DNA of 64,000 bases from Streptomyces paradoxus (GTDB lineage: Bacteria; Actinomycetota; Actinomycetes; Streptomycetales; Streptomycetaceae), in the NCBI RefSeq assembly GCF_014202475.1, contig NZ_JACHGV010000008.1, forward strand, positions 369,419 to 433,418. The letters run 5' to 3'. Every line of letters begins with the position of its first letter. Within the stretch, counting starts at the first letter, position 1. Under the pieces are notes generated by a model. That model had not been told where the DNA came from, searched no databases, and saw nothing but the letters and a program-made list of their open reading frames with translations. The position numbers and the translations under genes are program-made. Of this stretch, positions 26,453 through 35,030 are shown piece after piece.

Positions 26453-27253
26453 TCAGGTGCGGTAGCGGGCCAGCTCCCATGGGTCGTGCGCGGAGAAGAT
26501 CTCGACCTGGTCGCCGTGGTCACGGATCAGCTCGCGGAGTCTGGCCTGAGTTCCGAGCCGCAGGTCGCGGTGCGCCTGTGAGTGCGTCTGGACGATGTCC
26601 AGCAGCGGGTGGGGTTCCTTCAATTCGCCGACTTCCCGGTGGTAGTAGTAGGCGTCGCCGCAGTGGAGAAGCCACCGGTCGCCGTTCAGCACGGCGACCC
26701 CGGTGTGGCCGACTGTGTGACCCCCGAGGGGGATGAGTTTGATCTCTGGTGGCAGTCCCTTCGGCTCCAACGCGGTGAAACCGAACCACTGCTCGCCAAG
26801 CTCGTGATCGTAGGTGACCCATTCGGGTTCGTGTGCCCAGTGGGCCGGGCGGTAGCGGAAGCTCGGCGCCTCGGCGCGCGCCACGGCGAGTTCGGCGGCC
26901 ATCACGTGGACTTGGGCGCCGGGGAAGTCGGGAAGGCCGCCGCTGTGGTCCACATCCAAGTGGGTCACGATGATGTGGCGCACGTCGGATGGTGCATGGC
27001 CGAGCCTGACGACCTGCCGGATGGCCGTCTCCTCCTCGTCGAGCGCGGGTTGTGCCATCTCGACCCACTCGGCGCCGAGCGTGCCGCCCGGATCCCAGAT
27101 GTTGCCGAGGCCCAGTCCGGTCTCGACCAGGACCAAGCCGTCGGCGTCGGTCTCGACCAGCAGGCAGTGATTCACGGCAGGTGTGGGCTGTGGGCCGTCG
27201 TAAGTGGCTTCGATCGTCCGGACCGATCCGCAGTTCAAGTGATGGATCTTCAT
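26453..27253 (-). CDS. Metallo-beta-lactamase fold hydrolase (AHL-lactonase-like)
   Basis: 266 residues. The zinc motif THLDVDHSGGL near 110-120 is the HxDxDH form of lactonase-type enzymes. Other landmarks are LVLVETGLGLGNIWDPGGTL near 40-60, GGHTVGHTGV with a metal histidine, CGDAYYYHREV and AHDPWE. Cytoplasmic, no signal peptide. It diverges from a MerR regulator over a 47-bp region with a MerR-type dyad. The promoter would start transcription at or beside the ATG and no Shine-Dalgarno is visible, so the mRNA is probably leaderless. Substrate unknown. Confidence 0.85.
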   Translation of the reverse strand: MKIHHLNCGSVRTIEATYDGPQPTPAVNHCLLVETDADGLVLVETGLGLGNIWDPGGTLGAEWVEMAQPALDEEETAIRQVVRLGHAPSDVRHIIVTHLDVDHSGGLPDFPGAQVHVMAAELAVARAEAPSFRYRPAHWAHEPEWVTYDHELGEQWFGFTALEPKGLPPEIKLIPLGGHTVGHTGVAVLNGDRWLLHCGDAYYYHREVGELKEPHPLLDIVQTHSQAHRDLRLGTQARLRELIRDHGDQVEIFSAHDPWELARYRT

Positions 27254-27268
27254 GGCGACTAGGCTGCA

Positions 27269-27288
27269 ACTTAAACTGCGATTCAAGT
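27269..27288. promoter_or_regulatory. MerR-type operator between the divergent genes
   Basis: The dyad ACTTAAACTGCGATTCAAGT is imperfect by one position per arm. On the minus strand it overlaps a TTGACT -35 and sits in a stretched (about 19-20 bp) spacer before a weak -10, the classic layout for activation by MerR-family proteins. Confidence 0.55.
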
Positions 27289-27300
27289 CAAGGGGACTCG

Positions 27301-27702
27301 ATGGATGAAACGTTGTTGGACATCGCCGAGGTCGCACGGCGCTCCGGACTGACACCCTCAGCCCTGCGGTTCTACGAGAAGAAGGGCCTGATCGCCCCCG
27401 CGGGCCGCAACGGCCTTCGCCGCACCTACTATCCGGACGTGTTGGAACGCCTGGCGCTGATCACATGTGCGCGCGGCGCCGGATTTTCGATTGCTGAGAT
27501 TGGCCGGTTCCTCGTGGCGCGGCCGTCCGACGCGGACCTGCGCGTCCGCATGGCCGCCAAGGCCCGCGACCTGGATGAGCAGATCGGCCAGCTCAAGCGG
27601 CTCCGCGATAGCCTCCGGCACGCCGCGGTCTGCGACCACGAGCTCATCGTTGACTGTCCCGGCTTCAAGCAGGCCGTCGGCAATGTCCGCACCAGCCCCT
27701 AG
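27301..27702 (+). CDS. MerR family transcriptional regulator
   Basis: 133 residues, with AAGGGGA 4-10 bases before the ATG. The HTH is LDIAEVARRSGLTPSALRFY (7-26), then the wing EKKGLIAPAGRNGLRRTYYP and the linker helix ARDLDEQIGQLKRLRDSL. The C-terminus has two cysteines (AAVCDHELIVDCPGFKQ) that could sense a metal or redox state. It faces the metallo-beta-lactamase gene and most likely controls it and itself through the shared dyad. Confidence 0.9.
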   Translation: MDETLLDIAEVARRSGLTPSALRFYEKKGLIAPAGRNGLRRTYYPDVLERLALITCARGAGFSIAEIGRFLVARPSDADLRVRMAAKARDLDEQIGQLKRLRDSLRHAAVCDHELIVDCPGFKQAVGNVRTSP

Positions 27703-27914
27703 CCCAGGCGGCTCTTTCTAGTGATCATCGCCGGGCACGGACGAGTTGCAGTTCAGCGGCGGTTACGGGGCCGGGCGGCCGCCGGGGTGCGAACCTGAAC
27801 AGCTACACGTACATGGACCAGTAGCGACCGACAACCGTCGCGGCCCTCGCCTACAGCGAGGCTCCCGCCAGCACTCAAGGAAACGGCCAGCCAGCCACCA
27901 CACACGCCAGGACT

Positions 27915-28539
27915 CTACGAGTCCGGGTTCCTGCCGGTGACGGCGATGTTGATGCGGTCGACTTGGAGCTTGGCGAAGAACTGCAGGTCGTGGTTCTTGG
28001 GTAGGTTTTCTCCGATGATGAGAGCGACGACAGTGCCGACGCGCAGGGCCACGACCTTGAAGGGGTCCTTTCGGTAGGCGTTCGTCTCATCGGCGCCAGC
28101 TTCGACGGAGAGGGGCTTGATCTTGCTCGTGTCGCCCTCGTGCTGCCCGGCAGCCATCGTCTTCATGCCGACCTTGGCGCTCTCCACCGAGTCGTAGGCG
28201 AGAAGCGTGAAGTCCGCATCCGTGTCGCCGCCAGAGTCCAGCATGAGGTGCTGCGTCGGCCAGGGATGTGAGCCCTGCACAGCCCCAGTCGCCCACGAGC
28301 TCACAATGCTTTCTGGCCTCGCTGCCCTCCAGGACACGGGGTTCCATGCCCTTCCAGCCCTTCGGAGCTACCAGCTTGCTGGGGATGGCCTGAGCCACCT
28401 GGGAAGGGTTGAATTGCGCGGCTACCGCGCCGTTGCCGCTCTCGCCGCTGTTGTCTTCCTCGCTGCCGTCGCCCGAACAGCCAGCCAATGCCAGTATCAG
28501 CGCAAGACCGGCGGCCGCATTGCGTGCCGTCCAAAGCAT
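27915..28539 (-). pseudogene. Lipoprotein, interrupted by one frameshift
   Basis: The ATG at 28539 has GGGGAG nine bases upstream. A lipobox follows (LALILALAGCSG, lipid-anchored cysteine near residue 21), then SQVAQAIPSKLVAPKGWKGM and GDWGCAGLTSL. Near 28270 the coding moves to another frame: MLDSGGDTDADFTLLAYDSV, KVVALRVGTVVALIIGE and QFFAKLQVDRINIAV, ending at 27915. Repairing one indel gives about 207 residues. Resembles small Streptomyces lipoproteins of unknown role. Confidence 0.65.
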
Positions 28540-28566
28540 CGTCACGTACTCCCCGTTCGTTTCCAT

Positions 28567-29183
28567 GATCGACTATCGGCCATATGCATACCATGACTTC
28601 TATGAGCAGGTCGTCTGCTGCAGCGTGCGGCAGCCGACCACACATGGCCGGGCGGCGGCCGTGACACCGTGGCCGTCCAGGCCGACATGCTGCTCGACGG
28701 CTACCAGAGGACCGGGTCGCCCGAAGAACTCCCCGCCCACCCCGCAGGTGTGCCGAGCGCTGCAGGGTCAGCCGCCGAACCGGATAACCTCGCGAGTCGG
28801 GCTCTTGCTGGATCTCCTACGCTGAGGACGGCGAGATCCTCTCATCCGTCGACCGCCTTTTCCCGGACAGCGACTACAACACGCGGTCTGAGGTGCTCGA
28901 GCGGCTCACCGGCATGTGGAAGCAATCAGCAACGATGACCGTGCCGAGGCGTACGCGTACGCGCGCGGTGCGAGCGATCCAGCAGCGGTTGCGGTGCCCG
29001 GTGCCGCAGGAAGCCGATGAGCGCCGCCTCCTCGCCATCAAGATCGCAGACGGGTACTGAGTAGGCGGTGGCCGGGCCACCGGAACCACCTGCCTCTACC
29101 TCATGCACCGCGTCACGGTGCGAAGCAGCTCGGGCTGTGTCGGCGCGGGCATGTCGTCGGCTGAGCGCGGGCAATGCTGAACT
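28567..29183 (+). other. Degraded stretch with a possible DUF6461-like fragment
   Basis: At about 28815-29058 a plus frame reads CWISYAEDGEILSSVDRLFP, DSDYNTRSEVLERLTGMW and AIQQRLRCPVPQEADE before TGA, similar in style to DUF6461 C-termini. Upstream, MLLDGYQRTGSPEELPAHP lies in another frame. No intact gene. Confidence 0.3.
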
Positions 29184-29705
29184 ATGGCTACGGATGGTGG
29201 CGTTGCGGCCGGAGTACAGGTCTGCTCTCTCAAGGTCGATACACCTCAGCTGATCTCGCCGGGGACCGCGTACAAGATGGTCCGGTTCCCCTACGGAGCG
29301 GCGGAATCGACGGACCGATTCGAGATGCACCAGGCCGTCCAGCCGGACGGCTATGTGGTGAGTGACTGGGCGACAGACGACCGTAGCGGCCTGATCTGGC
29401 CGTCTAAAGCCGGCTGGGGCCACCTGCACGCGATGATCCAGTGGGAGTCCGCCAGCGGCACGGCCGGCTACACCGAGCTGCGCGACCAGTACGTCCGTGA
29501 CCCGCTGGGCCTGACGCCCAATCCCAACGACACCACAGGCACCGAGCACCGCACGCCGACGCCCGGCGGCCAGTACTACGTCAAGAACCATGGCGTCTTC
29601 GTTGTCCCGGGGACCCCGGTTGCGCTCCGTGTTACGCACAACGACGCCACCCCGCGTCTGTTGACCCTCGCCGAGTTCAAGCTCGTCATCCACGATGCTG
29701 CCTAG
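29184..29705 (+). CDS. Hypothetical protein, beta-rich, possibly phage-derived
   Basis: 173 residues, complete. Landmarks are AAGVQVCSLKVDTPQLISPG, TAYKMVRFPYGAAESTDRF, VSDWATDDRSGLIWPSKAGW and GGQYYVKNHGVFVVPGTPVA. No signal peptide or membrane helix. The spacing of W, G and P suggests a beta-sandwich; similar short proteins occur in Streptomyces genomes and, I believe, in phage or phage-like regions. No function assigned, and no RBS is obvious before the ATG. Confidence 0.6.
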   Translation: MATDGGVAAGVQVCSLKVDTPQLISPGTAYKMVRFPYGAAESTDRFEMHQAVQPDGYVVSDWATDDRSGLIWPSKAGWGHLHAMIQWESASGTAGYTELRDQYVRDPLGLTPNPNDTTGTEHRTPTPGGQYYVKNHGVFVVPGTPVALRVTHNDATPRLLTLAEFKLVIHDAA

Positions 29706-29749
29706 GCCGGTCGTTTCGACCCTCGGGCTGCGGGCTGTTGTCGGCTGTG

Positions 29750-30022
29750 GTGCGGGGTAGGGGGCAGCCGCGCCGCAGTCGTTGCGGTTGATCTTCAGGG
29801 AGCGGGTCTGGTCGTTGAGGTTGTAGCCGCTCAGGTCGTGGATGGAGCCGCTGCTGCGGGTGACGCACACGTGTGGCGGATCGAGCTGCCGCGGTCACGG
29901 ATTGCGGAGGGAAGGTCCGTCACGCTGCCGTCCATGGCATGCCGCACCCATGGCTGACCGCCGAAGTTGATCTCTGGGCAGATGTACACGTAGCCGGAGG
30001 GGCAGTCGATTGCTGCCTTCAT
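29750..30022 (-). pseudogene. Peptidase inhibitor I36-like protein, truncated and frameshifted
   Basis: The first part reads DCPSGYVYICPEINFGGQPW and DLPSAIRDRGSSIRH. A deletion and frame change near 29860 lead to DLSGYNLNDQTRSLKINRND. These are the two ends of an I36 domain with its centre missing. There is no signal peptide. Confidence 0.65.
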
Positions 30023-30190
30023 GACGCTCGAAGGGGGGCTTGTTGGTGTATGGGGCGGCGGCTGGCCTGGTGTGTTGCTGGTTCGCTGAGAGGCGGGGTG
30101 GGCGGCTTCGGTGGGGAGGTCGGGCTGTGTGATGTGGGGCTGTGTGTTCTGCGCTGAGCGTGGCTGGGTTCGTTGTAGGTAGCTCTGGCG

Positions 30191-30697
30191 TTAAAAGGCT
30201 CGGCGGGCGTTTGTGCTGGTCAGGGCTAACTCCAGCTCGGGCCGGTCCCAGGCCACGGCGGGCGGGTTCGCGGAGACGGTCCCGGTGAGCAGCGCGCCCA
30301 CGCTGCGATAGAACCCCTCGGCCGGAGGATGCGACACCACCCGCACACGGTCCAGCCCCGCCGCGCGGGCCTCGGCCTTCATGTGCTCGACCAGCAACCG
30401 CCCGATGCCGCGTCCCTGCATCCCGTCCTCGACGAAGAGCAGTTCAAGCTCCGGCGGCACGAGGACCAACGAGTAGAAGCCGAGCACCCGTCCCTCGGAA
30501 TCACCGGCGTCGACAGCCACGAAGACCCGATGCGTCTCGACGTAGTCGGGCCCGACGCGGTAATCCGCGACCATCGCCGCGTACTGCCCCCCGTAGGCAC
30601 GCGAGCCCCGCACAAGCCGCGTGAGCCGCTTGACGTCCCGGGCCACAGCCCGGCGTATGACGATCCCGCCGCGCATGGATGTACTACGCACCTGCAT
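30191..30697 (-). CDS. GNAT family N-acetyltransferase
   Basis: 168 residues from ATG 30697; an ATG at 30676 is also possible and no RBS decides. IVIRRAVARDVKRLTRLVRG is beta-1/alpha-1, GFYSLVLVPPELELLFVEDG beta-4/5, and QGRGIGRLLVEHMKAEARA is the acetyl-CoA pyrophosphate loop. VVSHPPAEGFYRSVGALLTG closes the fold. Typical of the yjaB/PhnO-like group acting on small molecules or proteins; the substrate is not known. It diverges from the polymorphic toxin gene. Confidence 0.9.
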   Translation of the reverse strand: MQVRSTSMRGGIVIRRAVARDVKRLTRLVRGSRAYGGQYAAMVADYRVGPDYVETHRVFVAVDAGDSEGRVLGFYSLVLVPPELELLFVEDGMQGRGIGRLLVEHMKAEARAAGLDRVRVVSHPPAEGFYRSVGALLTGTVSANPPAVAWDRPELELALTSTNARRAF

Positions 30698-30915
30698 GTG
30701 GAGCATCTTACGCATCCCGAAGGGACGGGTGAGTCCCCGCTGCGCACCGGGGCCCCGGCTCACCAGGGGCGCCCTGCGGCGTGCGCCCCGAGGAGTGTGG
30801 CGACTCAAGTAAGCTACCGCTCGGTAATTTCCAGGGGGAGTTCTCGTCCGGGGACTCTGGGCCCGCGCGACGGTCGACCAGCCGTGCACCCGCGGGCCCT
30901 CGACGTAGGGCATGT

Positions 30916-32907
30916 ATGCATCACCGATTGACGCGGCACACCGTCGCATTTCTGGTGGCCTTGGCGGTCTTGTTCGGCCCGGGTCTGGGGGAGAAGACCG
31001 CTGCGGCAGCCGACGGCATCGAGAAGCGGCAGGCGGCCGTCAGCGCCGCCGAAAAACTCGCCAGCATCGTCAGGTCCGCCGCCAAGTACTCCGGCTGCGG
31101 CGGCAAGCCGCTGCTCGAAAAGCCCGCCTGCTACCGGGAGTTCGCCGACAAGGCGATCCGGGTCGGGGCCGGCGTGGGCGTGGCCGCGTACGCCATCCAC
31201 TACCTGCACAAGGACAACACCCAGCACTTCGCCAACCTCCGCAAAGAGCTCGTCGGGTTCACCGAGCTGAAGGAGGCGGTCAAGCAAGACCCCGCCGCCA
31301 TCACCGACCCGGCCCTGCGGGCCAAGGCGGAGAAGCAGATCCGCGCCGCCTACGCCGCCGCGCAGGCGGACGTCGACCACCGGCTCGCGAAGGTCAACGA
31401 GACCATCCAGACCGTGGTGGCCCTGGCCGAGGTCACCGTCGCGTTCCTGCAGATCATCTTCGCGCTGGCCGCGCTCGTCGGCGACCCGGAGTTCCAGAAG
31501 GCGGCGAAGAGCATCAGGACCGGCCTCGAGGGCATGGGCAAAGACCTCGACAAGATCAACGCCGGCCTCAGCCAGATGAGCCACGCCCTCGACGACATGA
31601 ACGACGCGCTGGGCGAGGTGAACGGCGCCCTGGACCAGATGAACCGGGGGATCGGCCAGGCCAACAAGGGCATGGACGAGATGAACCGGGGGATCGGCCA
31701 GGCCAACAAGGGCATGGACGAGCTGAACAAGCATGTGCCCGGCATCAAGAAGGGCGCCGAGAAGCTCAAGGAACTGCCCGGCATCGAGTTCGACTTCTCG
31801 CACCTCAAGGACACCTGGGGCTCCGGGACCTCCGGGCTCGACGCCGACGAGCAGCAGCGTCGCATGGGGCTGCTGCTGGACCTGCTGCCCGGCATCGGTG
31901 ACGGCAAGGGCATCGTCGAGGCCGTCACGGGCAAGGACCTCGCCACCGACGAGGAGCTCAGCGGCTTCGACCGGGCCACGGGCGCGCTGGTCGTGCTGCG
32001 CTGGCTCAAGACGGGCAAGAAGGCCCTCGGCGGCGACGATGTACGGACCGCTCGCAAGGGCAAGTGCGTCGCCGGGAGCGTCACCGACAACAGCTTCCCG
32101 GCCGGGACCCTGGTCCTCATGGGCGACGGGGGCAGCACGCCGATCGAGCGCGTGCGCGAGGGCGACGAGGTGCTGGCCACCGATCCCGCAACCGGCTCCA
32201 CCCGGGCCGAGCCGGTGACCGACCTGATCACGGGATCGGGGGAAAAGCGCCTGATCACGCTTGTCGTGGACACCGACGGCGCGGCGGGAGAGCGCACGGA
32301 CACGATCACGGCGACGGACCGTCACCCGTTCTGGACGCCGGGCCCGGGAGTGTGGACCGATGCCGTCGACCTCACCGCGGGAACGGGGTTGCGCACCAGC
32401 ACAGGCGCGGACGTGGAGGTCACCGCGGTTGCAACCCGTACCGTCGAACAGACGGTCCACAACCTCACCGTCGCCGGCGCGCACACGTACTACGTGCTCG
32501 TCGGAAGCACGCCCGTCCTGGTCCACAATGCCAAGAAGAACAAGTGCAGCCTCGAGATCGACCACGTGGGCCAGGTCGACCAGGACTGGGTTACCAAGGG
32601 CGCTCACGTCAACATGAAGGACGGCATGGAAGTGGCACTGCGCCCGGATGGCCAGGGCGGCATCCGGGGCGAGGCGATCCGGTTGCGGAACGGCACCGCA
32701 ACGCAGAAGCAGGTCGACGCCGTCGTGGCGACGATCAAGTCCGACCCCAAGGTGCGCGCTGACATGATCAGGGTGACGAAGGCCGCCAAGGAGGTCTTCG
32801 AGTCCAGTGCCAAGGCCATGAAGGAAGGCCGCAATCCGCAGTGGCGCTTCAGCAACGACCGGACGGCCGAACTGCAGGCCCTGATAGAAGCGATGGAGAG
32901 GATGTAG
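30916..32907 (+). CDS. Polymorphic toxin: signal peptide, coiled-coil shaft, pretoxin region, HINT, novel C-terminal domain
   Basis: 663 residues. A signal peptide covers 1-32 (AFLVALAVLFGPGLGEKTAA). Residues 33-220 are helical with a hydrophobic segment at about 167-189 (VVALAEVTVAFLQIIFALAA). About 220-272 is a heptad-like shaft containing two identical 14-residue units (242-269). About 308-365 is a pretoxin-type region (LLLDLLPGIGDGKGIVEAV). About 392-538 is a polymorphic-toxin HINT domain (NSFPAGTLVLMGDGGSTPIE to LVGSTPVLVHN). Residues 539-663 are the payload (IDHVGQVDQDWVTKGAHVNM, MEVALRPDGQGGI), which I cannot assign. The expected HINT cysteine before NSF is aspartate. The next gene starts directly after the stop and is probably immunity. 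Confidence 0.85.
   Translation: MHHRLTRHTVAFLVALAVLFGPGLGEKTAAAADGIEKRQAAVSAAEKLASIVRSAAKYSGCGGKPLLEKPACYREFADKAIRVGAGVGVAAYAIHYLHKDNTQHFANLRKELVGFTELKEAVKQDPAAITDPALRAKAEKQIRAAYAAAQADVDHRLAKVNETIQTVVALAEVTVAFLQIIFALAALVGDPEFQKAAKSIRTGLEGMGKDLDKINAGLSQMSHALDDMNDALGEVNGALDQMNRGIGQANKGMDEMNRGIGQANKGMDELNKHVPGIKKGAEKLKELPGIEFDFSHLKDTWGSGTSGLDADEQQRRMGLLLDLLPGIGDGKGIVEAVTGKDLATDEELSGFDRATGALVVLRWLKTGKKALGGDDVRTARKGKCVAGSVTDNSFPAGTLVLMGDGGSTPIERVREGDEVLATDPATGSTRAEPVTDLITGSGEKRLITLVVDTDGAAGERTDTITATDRHPFWTPGPGVWTDAVDLTAGTGLRTSTGADVEVTAVATRTVEQTVHNLTVAGAHTYYVLVGSTPVLVHNAKKNKCSLEIDHVGQVDQDWVTKGAHVNMKDGMEVALRPDGQGGIRGEAIRLRNGTATQKQVDAVVATIKSDPKVRADMIRVTKAAKEVFESSAKAMKEGRNPQWRFSNDRTAELQALIEAMERM
31639..31722 (+). 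repeat. Exact 42-bp tandem duplication in the toxin shaft
   Basis: Bases 31639-31680 and 31681-31722 are identical and encode MNRGIGQANKGMDE twice. Being 42 bp, a change in copy number keeps the reading frame and would alter shaft length by 14 residues. Confidence 0.9.
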
Positions 32908-33414
32908 ATGTCCGACCTGGACTTCTACGCCCACGTCGCCACCCGCGGCGACGTGTTGGGAGTGGGGATCGGCGCGCAGCCCGCCGAATGGGAAGCCACG
33001 CTGGGCGCCGACTGCCTCGACACCGAGGACGGCAGCCTGTTGCGCCGGGACTACGGGCTGGTGGAGCTGTCGTTCCAGGAGGAGGACGGCGCCTGGCCCT
33101 GTTTCGGAGTGAGCGTGCAGGTGCACCGTCTGCGGTGGGACACCGAGTCATCCGTCCCGGCGGCCCTGCGCGGCGCCTACGGCACCTTCGCTCCCTCCAC
33201 GCGCTTCGAGCACCTGGCCGCCGCGATCACCGGGCTCGGCTGCTCGGTCGAACCCGACCCGGACGAGGACGGTACGTCCGGGGACATGCGCCGCTACCGG
33301 GTGCTCGAGTCCGGCGTGAGGATCTTCGTCCGCGCGGACGGACACGCCCAGGGGCACTCGGGTGAGGTCTGGAGCCTCAGCGTGTCTCCCGCGTGGTGGC
33401 GCGCGGCGCGCTGA
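32908..33414 (+). CDS. Probable immunity protein for the upstream polymorphic toxin
   Basis: 168 residues, ATG directly after the toxin stop codon. Acidic and cytoplasmic: SDLDFYAHVATRGDVLGVGI, PAEWEATLGADCLDTEDGSL, LVELSFQEEDGAWPCFGVSV and SGEVWSLSVSPAWW. The sequence looks like an alpha/beta immunity fold, but I do not recognise the family. Zero spacing and shared strand support toxin neutralisation; the specificity is inferred from position only. Confidence 0.75.
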   Translation: MSDLDFYAHVATRGDVLGVGIGAQPAEWEATLGADCLDTEDGSLLRRDYGLVELSFQEEDGAWPCFGVSVQVHRLRWDTESSVPAALRGAYGTFAPSTRFEHLAAAITGLGCSVEPDPDEDGTSGDMRRYRVLESGVRIFVRADGHAQGHSGEVWSLSVSPAWWRAAR

Positions 33415-33718
33415 GCCCTCGGGGCGGGCCGTGCCACCACCTGTGCGGCTCACCCCAGCCACGTGGCCGGCTCCGAGGTCTGCCCGACCTCGGGACCGGC
33501 TGCCCAGATGGCCCGCGCCGCTCACTGCGCGGTGTCCCGCACACTACGAGTCGGCGCACAAGCGCGCATCGGCCGGTCAGGCTCGATCTGCGGTGCGCAG
33601 GGCCCGCGCCAGCCACTCCAGTTCCTCGGTCGCGTCGGGCGACGCATGCTGCCCGCGCACGCGGGCGACGAGCGTGCGGTAGCGCTCCGCCCCTGCCTCG
33701 AAGTTCGTTCAGTACGGC
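33415..33718. other. Gap with a short minus-strand coding scrap
   Basis: At about 33581-33705 the minus strand reads NFEAGAERYRTLVARVRGQH and LEWLARALRTADRA before TGA, with an in-frame stop just upstream and no start. Probably a gene end; not identified. Confidence 0.3.
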
Positions 33719-34300
33719 TCACTCCTCGTCACTGACCGGGACCTCGCTGGTCCAAAGACGGGAGTAGTCGCTGCCCGGATCAAGAGGGCCTTGCAGGCGG
33801 CCGTGGCGGTCACTGGTCACGGTCATCGTGGCGCCGGTGGGCAGGTGGTGCAGGCGCCATCCGTCTTCGTAGGAGCTCTCCACCCGCAGCCCCGGCAGTC
33901 CGATCTGGGGGAACTTGTCGCGGCCGACGAGCCAGCAGGTCACGTTGGAGGGGGCTCGGGTGGTAATCACCAGAGCGTCGTGGCGGGGGAGACAACAAGG
34001 GTGCAGCGCGTGATGTCGGCCAGGCTGACGTGGCGCGGCCACAGGCTGGTTGGGCCGTGGTTGAACATGCCGAGGGCCAGCAGCGCTCGCAAGCGCCGCT
34101 GCGGCGCTGTGCAGATGTCGAGGCGCAGACCGCTGGGAAGCGGAGGGATGTTCGCCACACGACGGACGATCCCGGGGGGCAGCAAGCGCGGCGGTCTCTC
34201 GGGTGTTGCCAGCGCGGAGACGGGCAGCCTGGCGGCGGGGTGAACCGGGACCCCTGGCGCTACCTGCAGTTCCAGCTGCCGGCAGCCTCCAACAGCCTGC
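33719..34300 (-). pseudogene. Unassigned protein broken by a frameshift
   Basis: The upstream frame has LRLDICTAPQRRLRALLALG and MFNHGPTSLWPRHVSLADIT. At about 33970 the coding shifts frame and continues LVITTRAPSNVTCWLVGRDK, LPGLRVESSYEDGWRLHHLP and YSRLWTSEVPVSDEE. The two halves join smoothly at VVSPATT/ALVITT, so one indel explains it. Family unknown. Confidence 0.5.
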
Positions 34301-34538
34301 ACGCGCACCCTTGGCTGCTCAACTGGGCGGGTCCTTCGCTGTCACACATCGGGGCCTGAGCGGAACGCCGATGTGAGAAGCAGCGGACCTCATCGACACC
34401 GCCACGCTCAACAGCCCTGGCTCGCCAGCCAGAAACCGCCAGCCACGGCTCCCACCGCACCGGCCCCTGCTCATCCATACCGGTCATGATCGCTCGGTAC
34501 CTCCGCCGCCCGATCCGGACCAGCTCTAGACCCGGGAG

Positions 34539-35030
34539 CTACAGCGGGGGACACGTGTGGGTTCCGCGCTCATCGGGCCGGGTCGCGATCTGATCGGTGC
34601 GCACGCGCAGCGCCTTCTCCGCGGGGTTGGCCGTGCCCTTGGCCCGTTGCGGATCCCACAGCCAGGTTTCATCGCCGGTGATATCGAACGCGAGGACCGG
34701 ATGGCCGGTGGGTAGCGGTCCCGGCTGCACGGCCGTCTTCGCCTCGTCGAGGGGGCTCACGCAGACCAGCCGGGCGCTGATGCCGAAGAAGGCAGAAGGA
34801 TCATGCCCGGCCGCGGCCTGGCCAGCGGTGCTTTGGGCGGCGGAGGTGGCGGAAGACAGACCCAGGATCAAGGCCGCCGTCATCATCACGGTGAGCGTGC
34901 CGACAGTGGCGATGCAGTAGGACTTCGAACCGGTGAACCAGTAGAAGTGCCGGGCCCAGCCGAGCGCGGCCAGCCCGCACAATGCGGCGATGGCGCAAAG
35001 GCCGGCCGGTTTCATGCCGGCAAGATACAT
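34539..35030 (-). CDS. Membrane protein of unknown function
   Basis: 163 residues. Two N-terminal helices (PAGLCAIAALCGLAALGWA and SYCIATVGTLTVMMTAALIL) are followed by a soluble C-terminal domain of about 100 residues (GHPVLAFDITGDETWLWDPQ, ALRVRTDQIATRPDERG). ATG 35030 is the longer start; ATG 35015 is possible. No family recognised. Confidence 0.6.
   Translation of the reverse strand: MYLAGMKPAGLCAIAALCGLAALGWARHFYWFTGSKSYCIATVGTLTVMMTAALILGLSSATSAAQSTAGQAAAGHDPSAFFGISARLVCVSPLDEAKTAVQPGPLPTGHPVLAFDITGDETWLWDPQRAKGTANPAEKALRVRTDQIATRPDERGTHTCPPL

Noticed and set aside
27703..27914. Possible secreted-protein tail (GANLNSYTYMDQ before a stop)
   Set aside because: Only a dozen coherent residues; cannot be distinguished from chance.
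30814..33126. A 770-codon open frame on the minus strand opposite the polymorphic toxin
   Set aside because: It mirrors the codon bias of the plus-strand gene, is full of L/V/G/H repeats, and has no domain or RBS. The plus strand has signal peptide, HINT and immunity partner.
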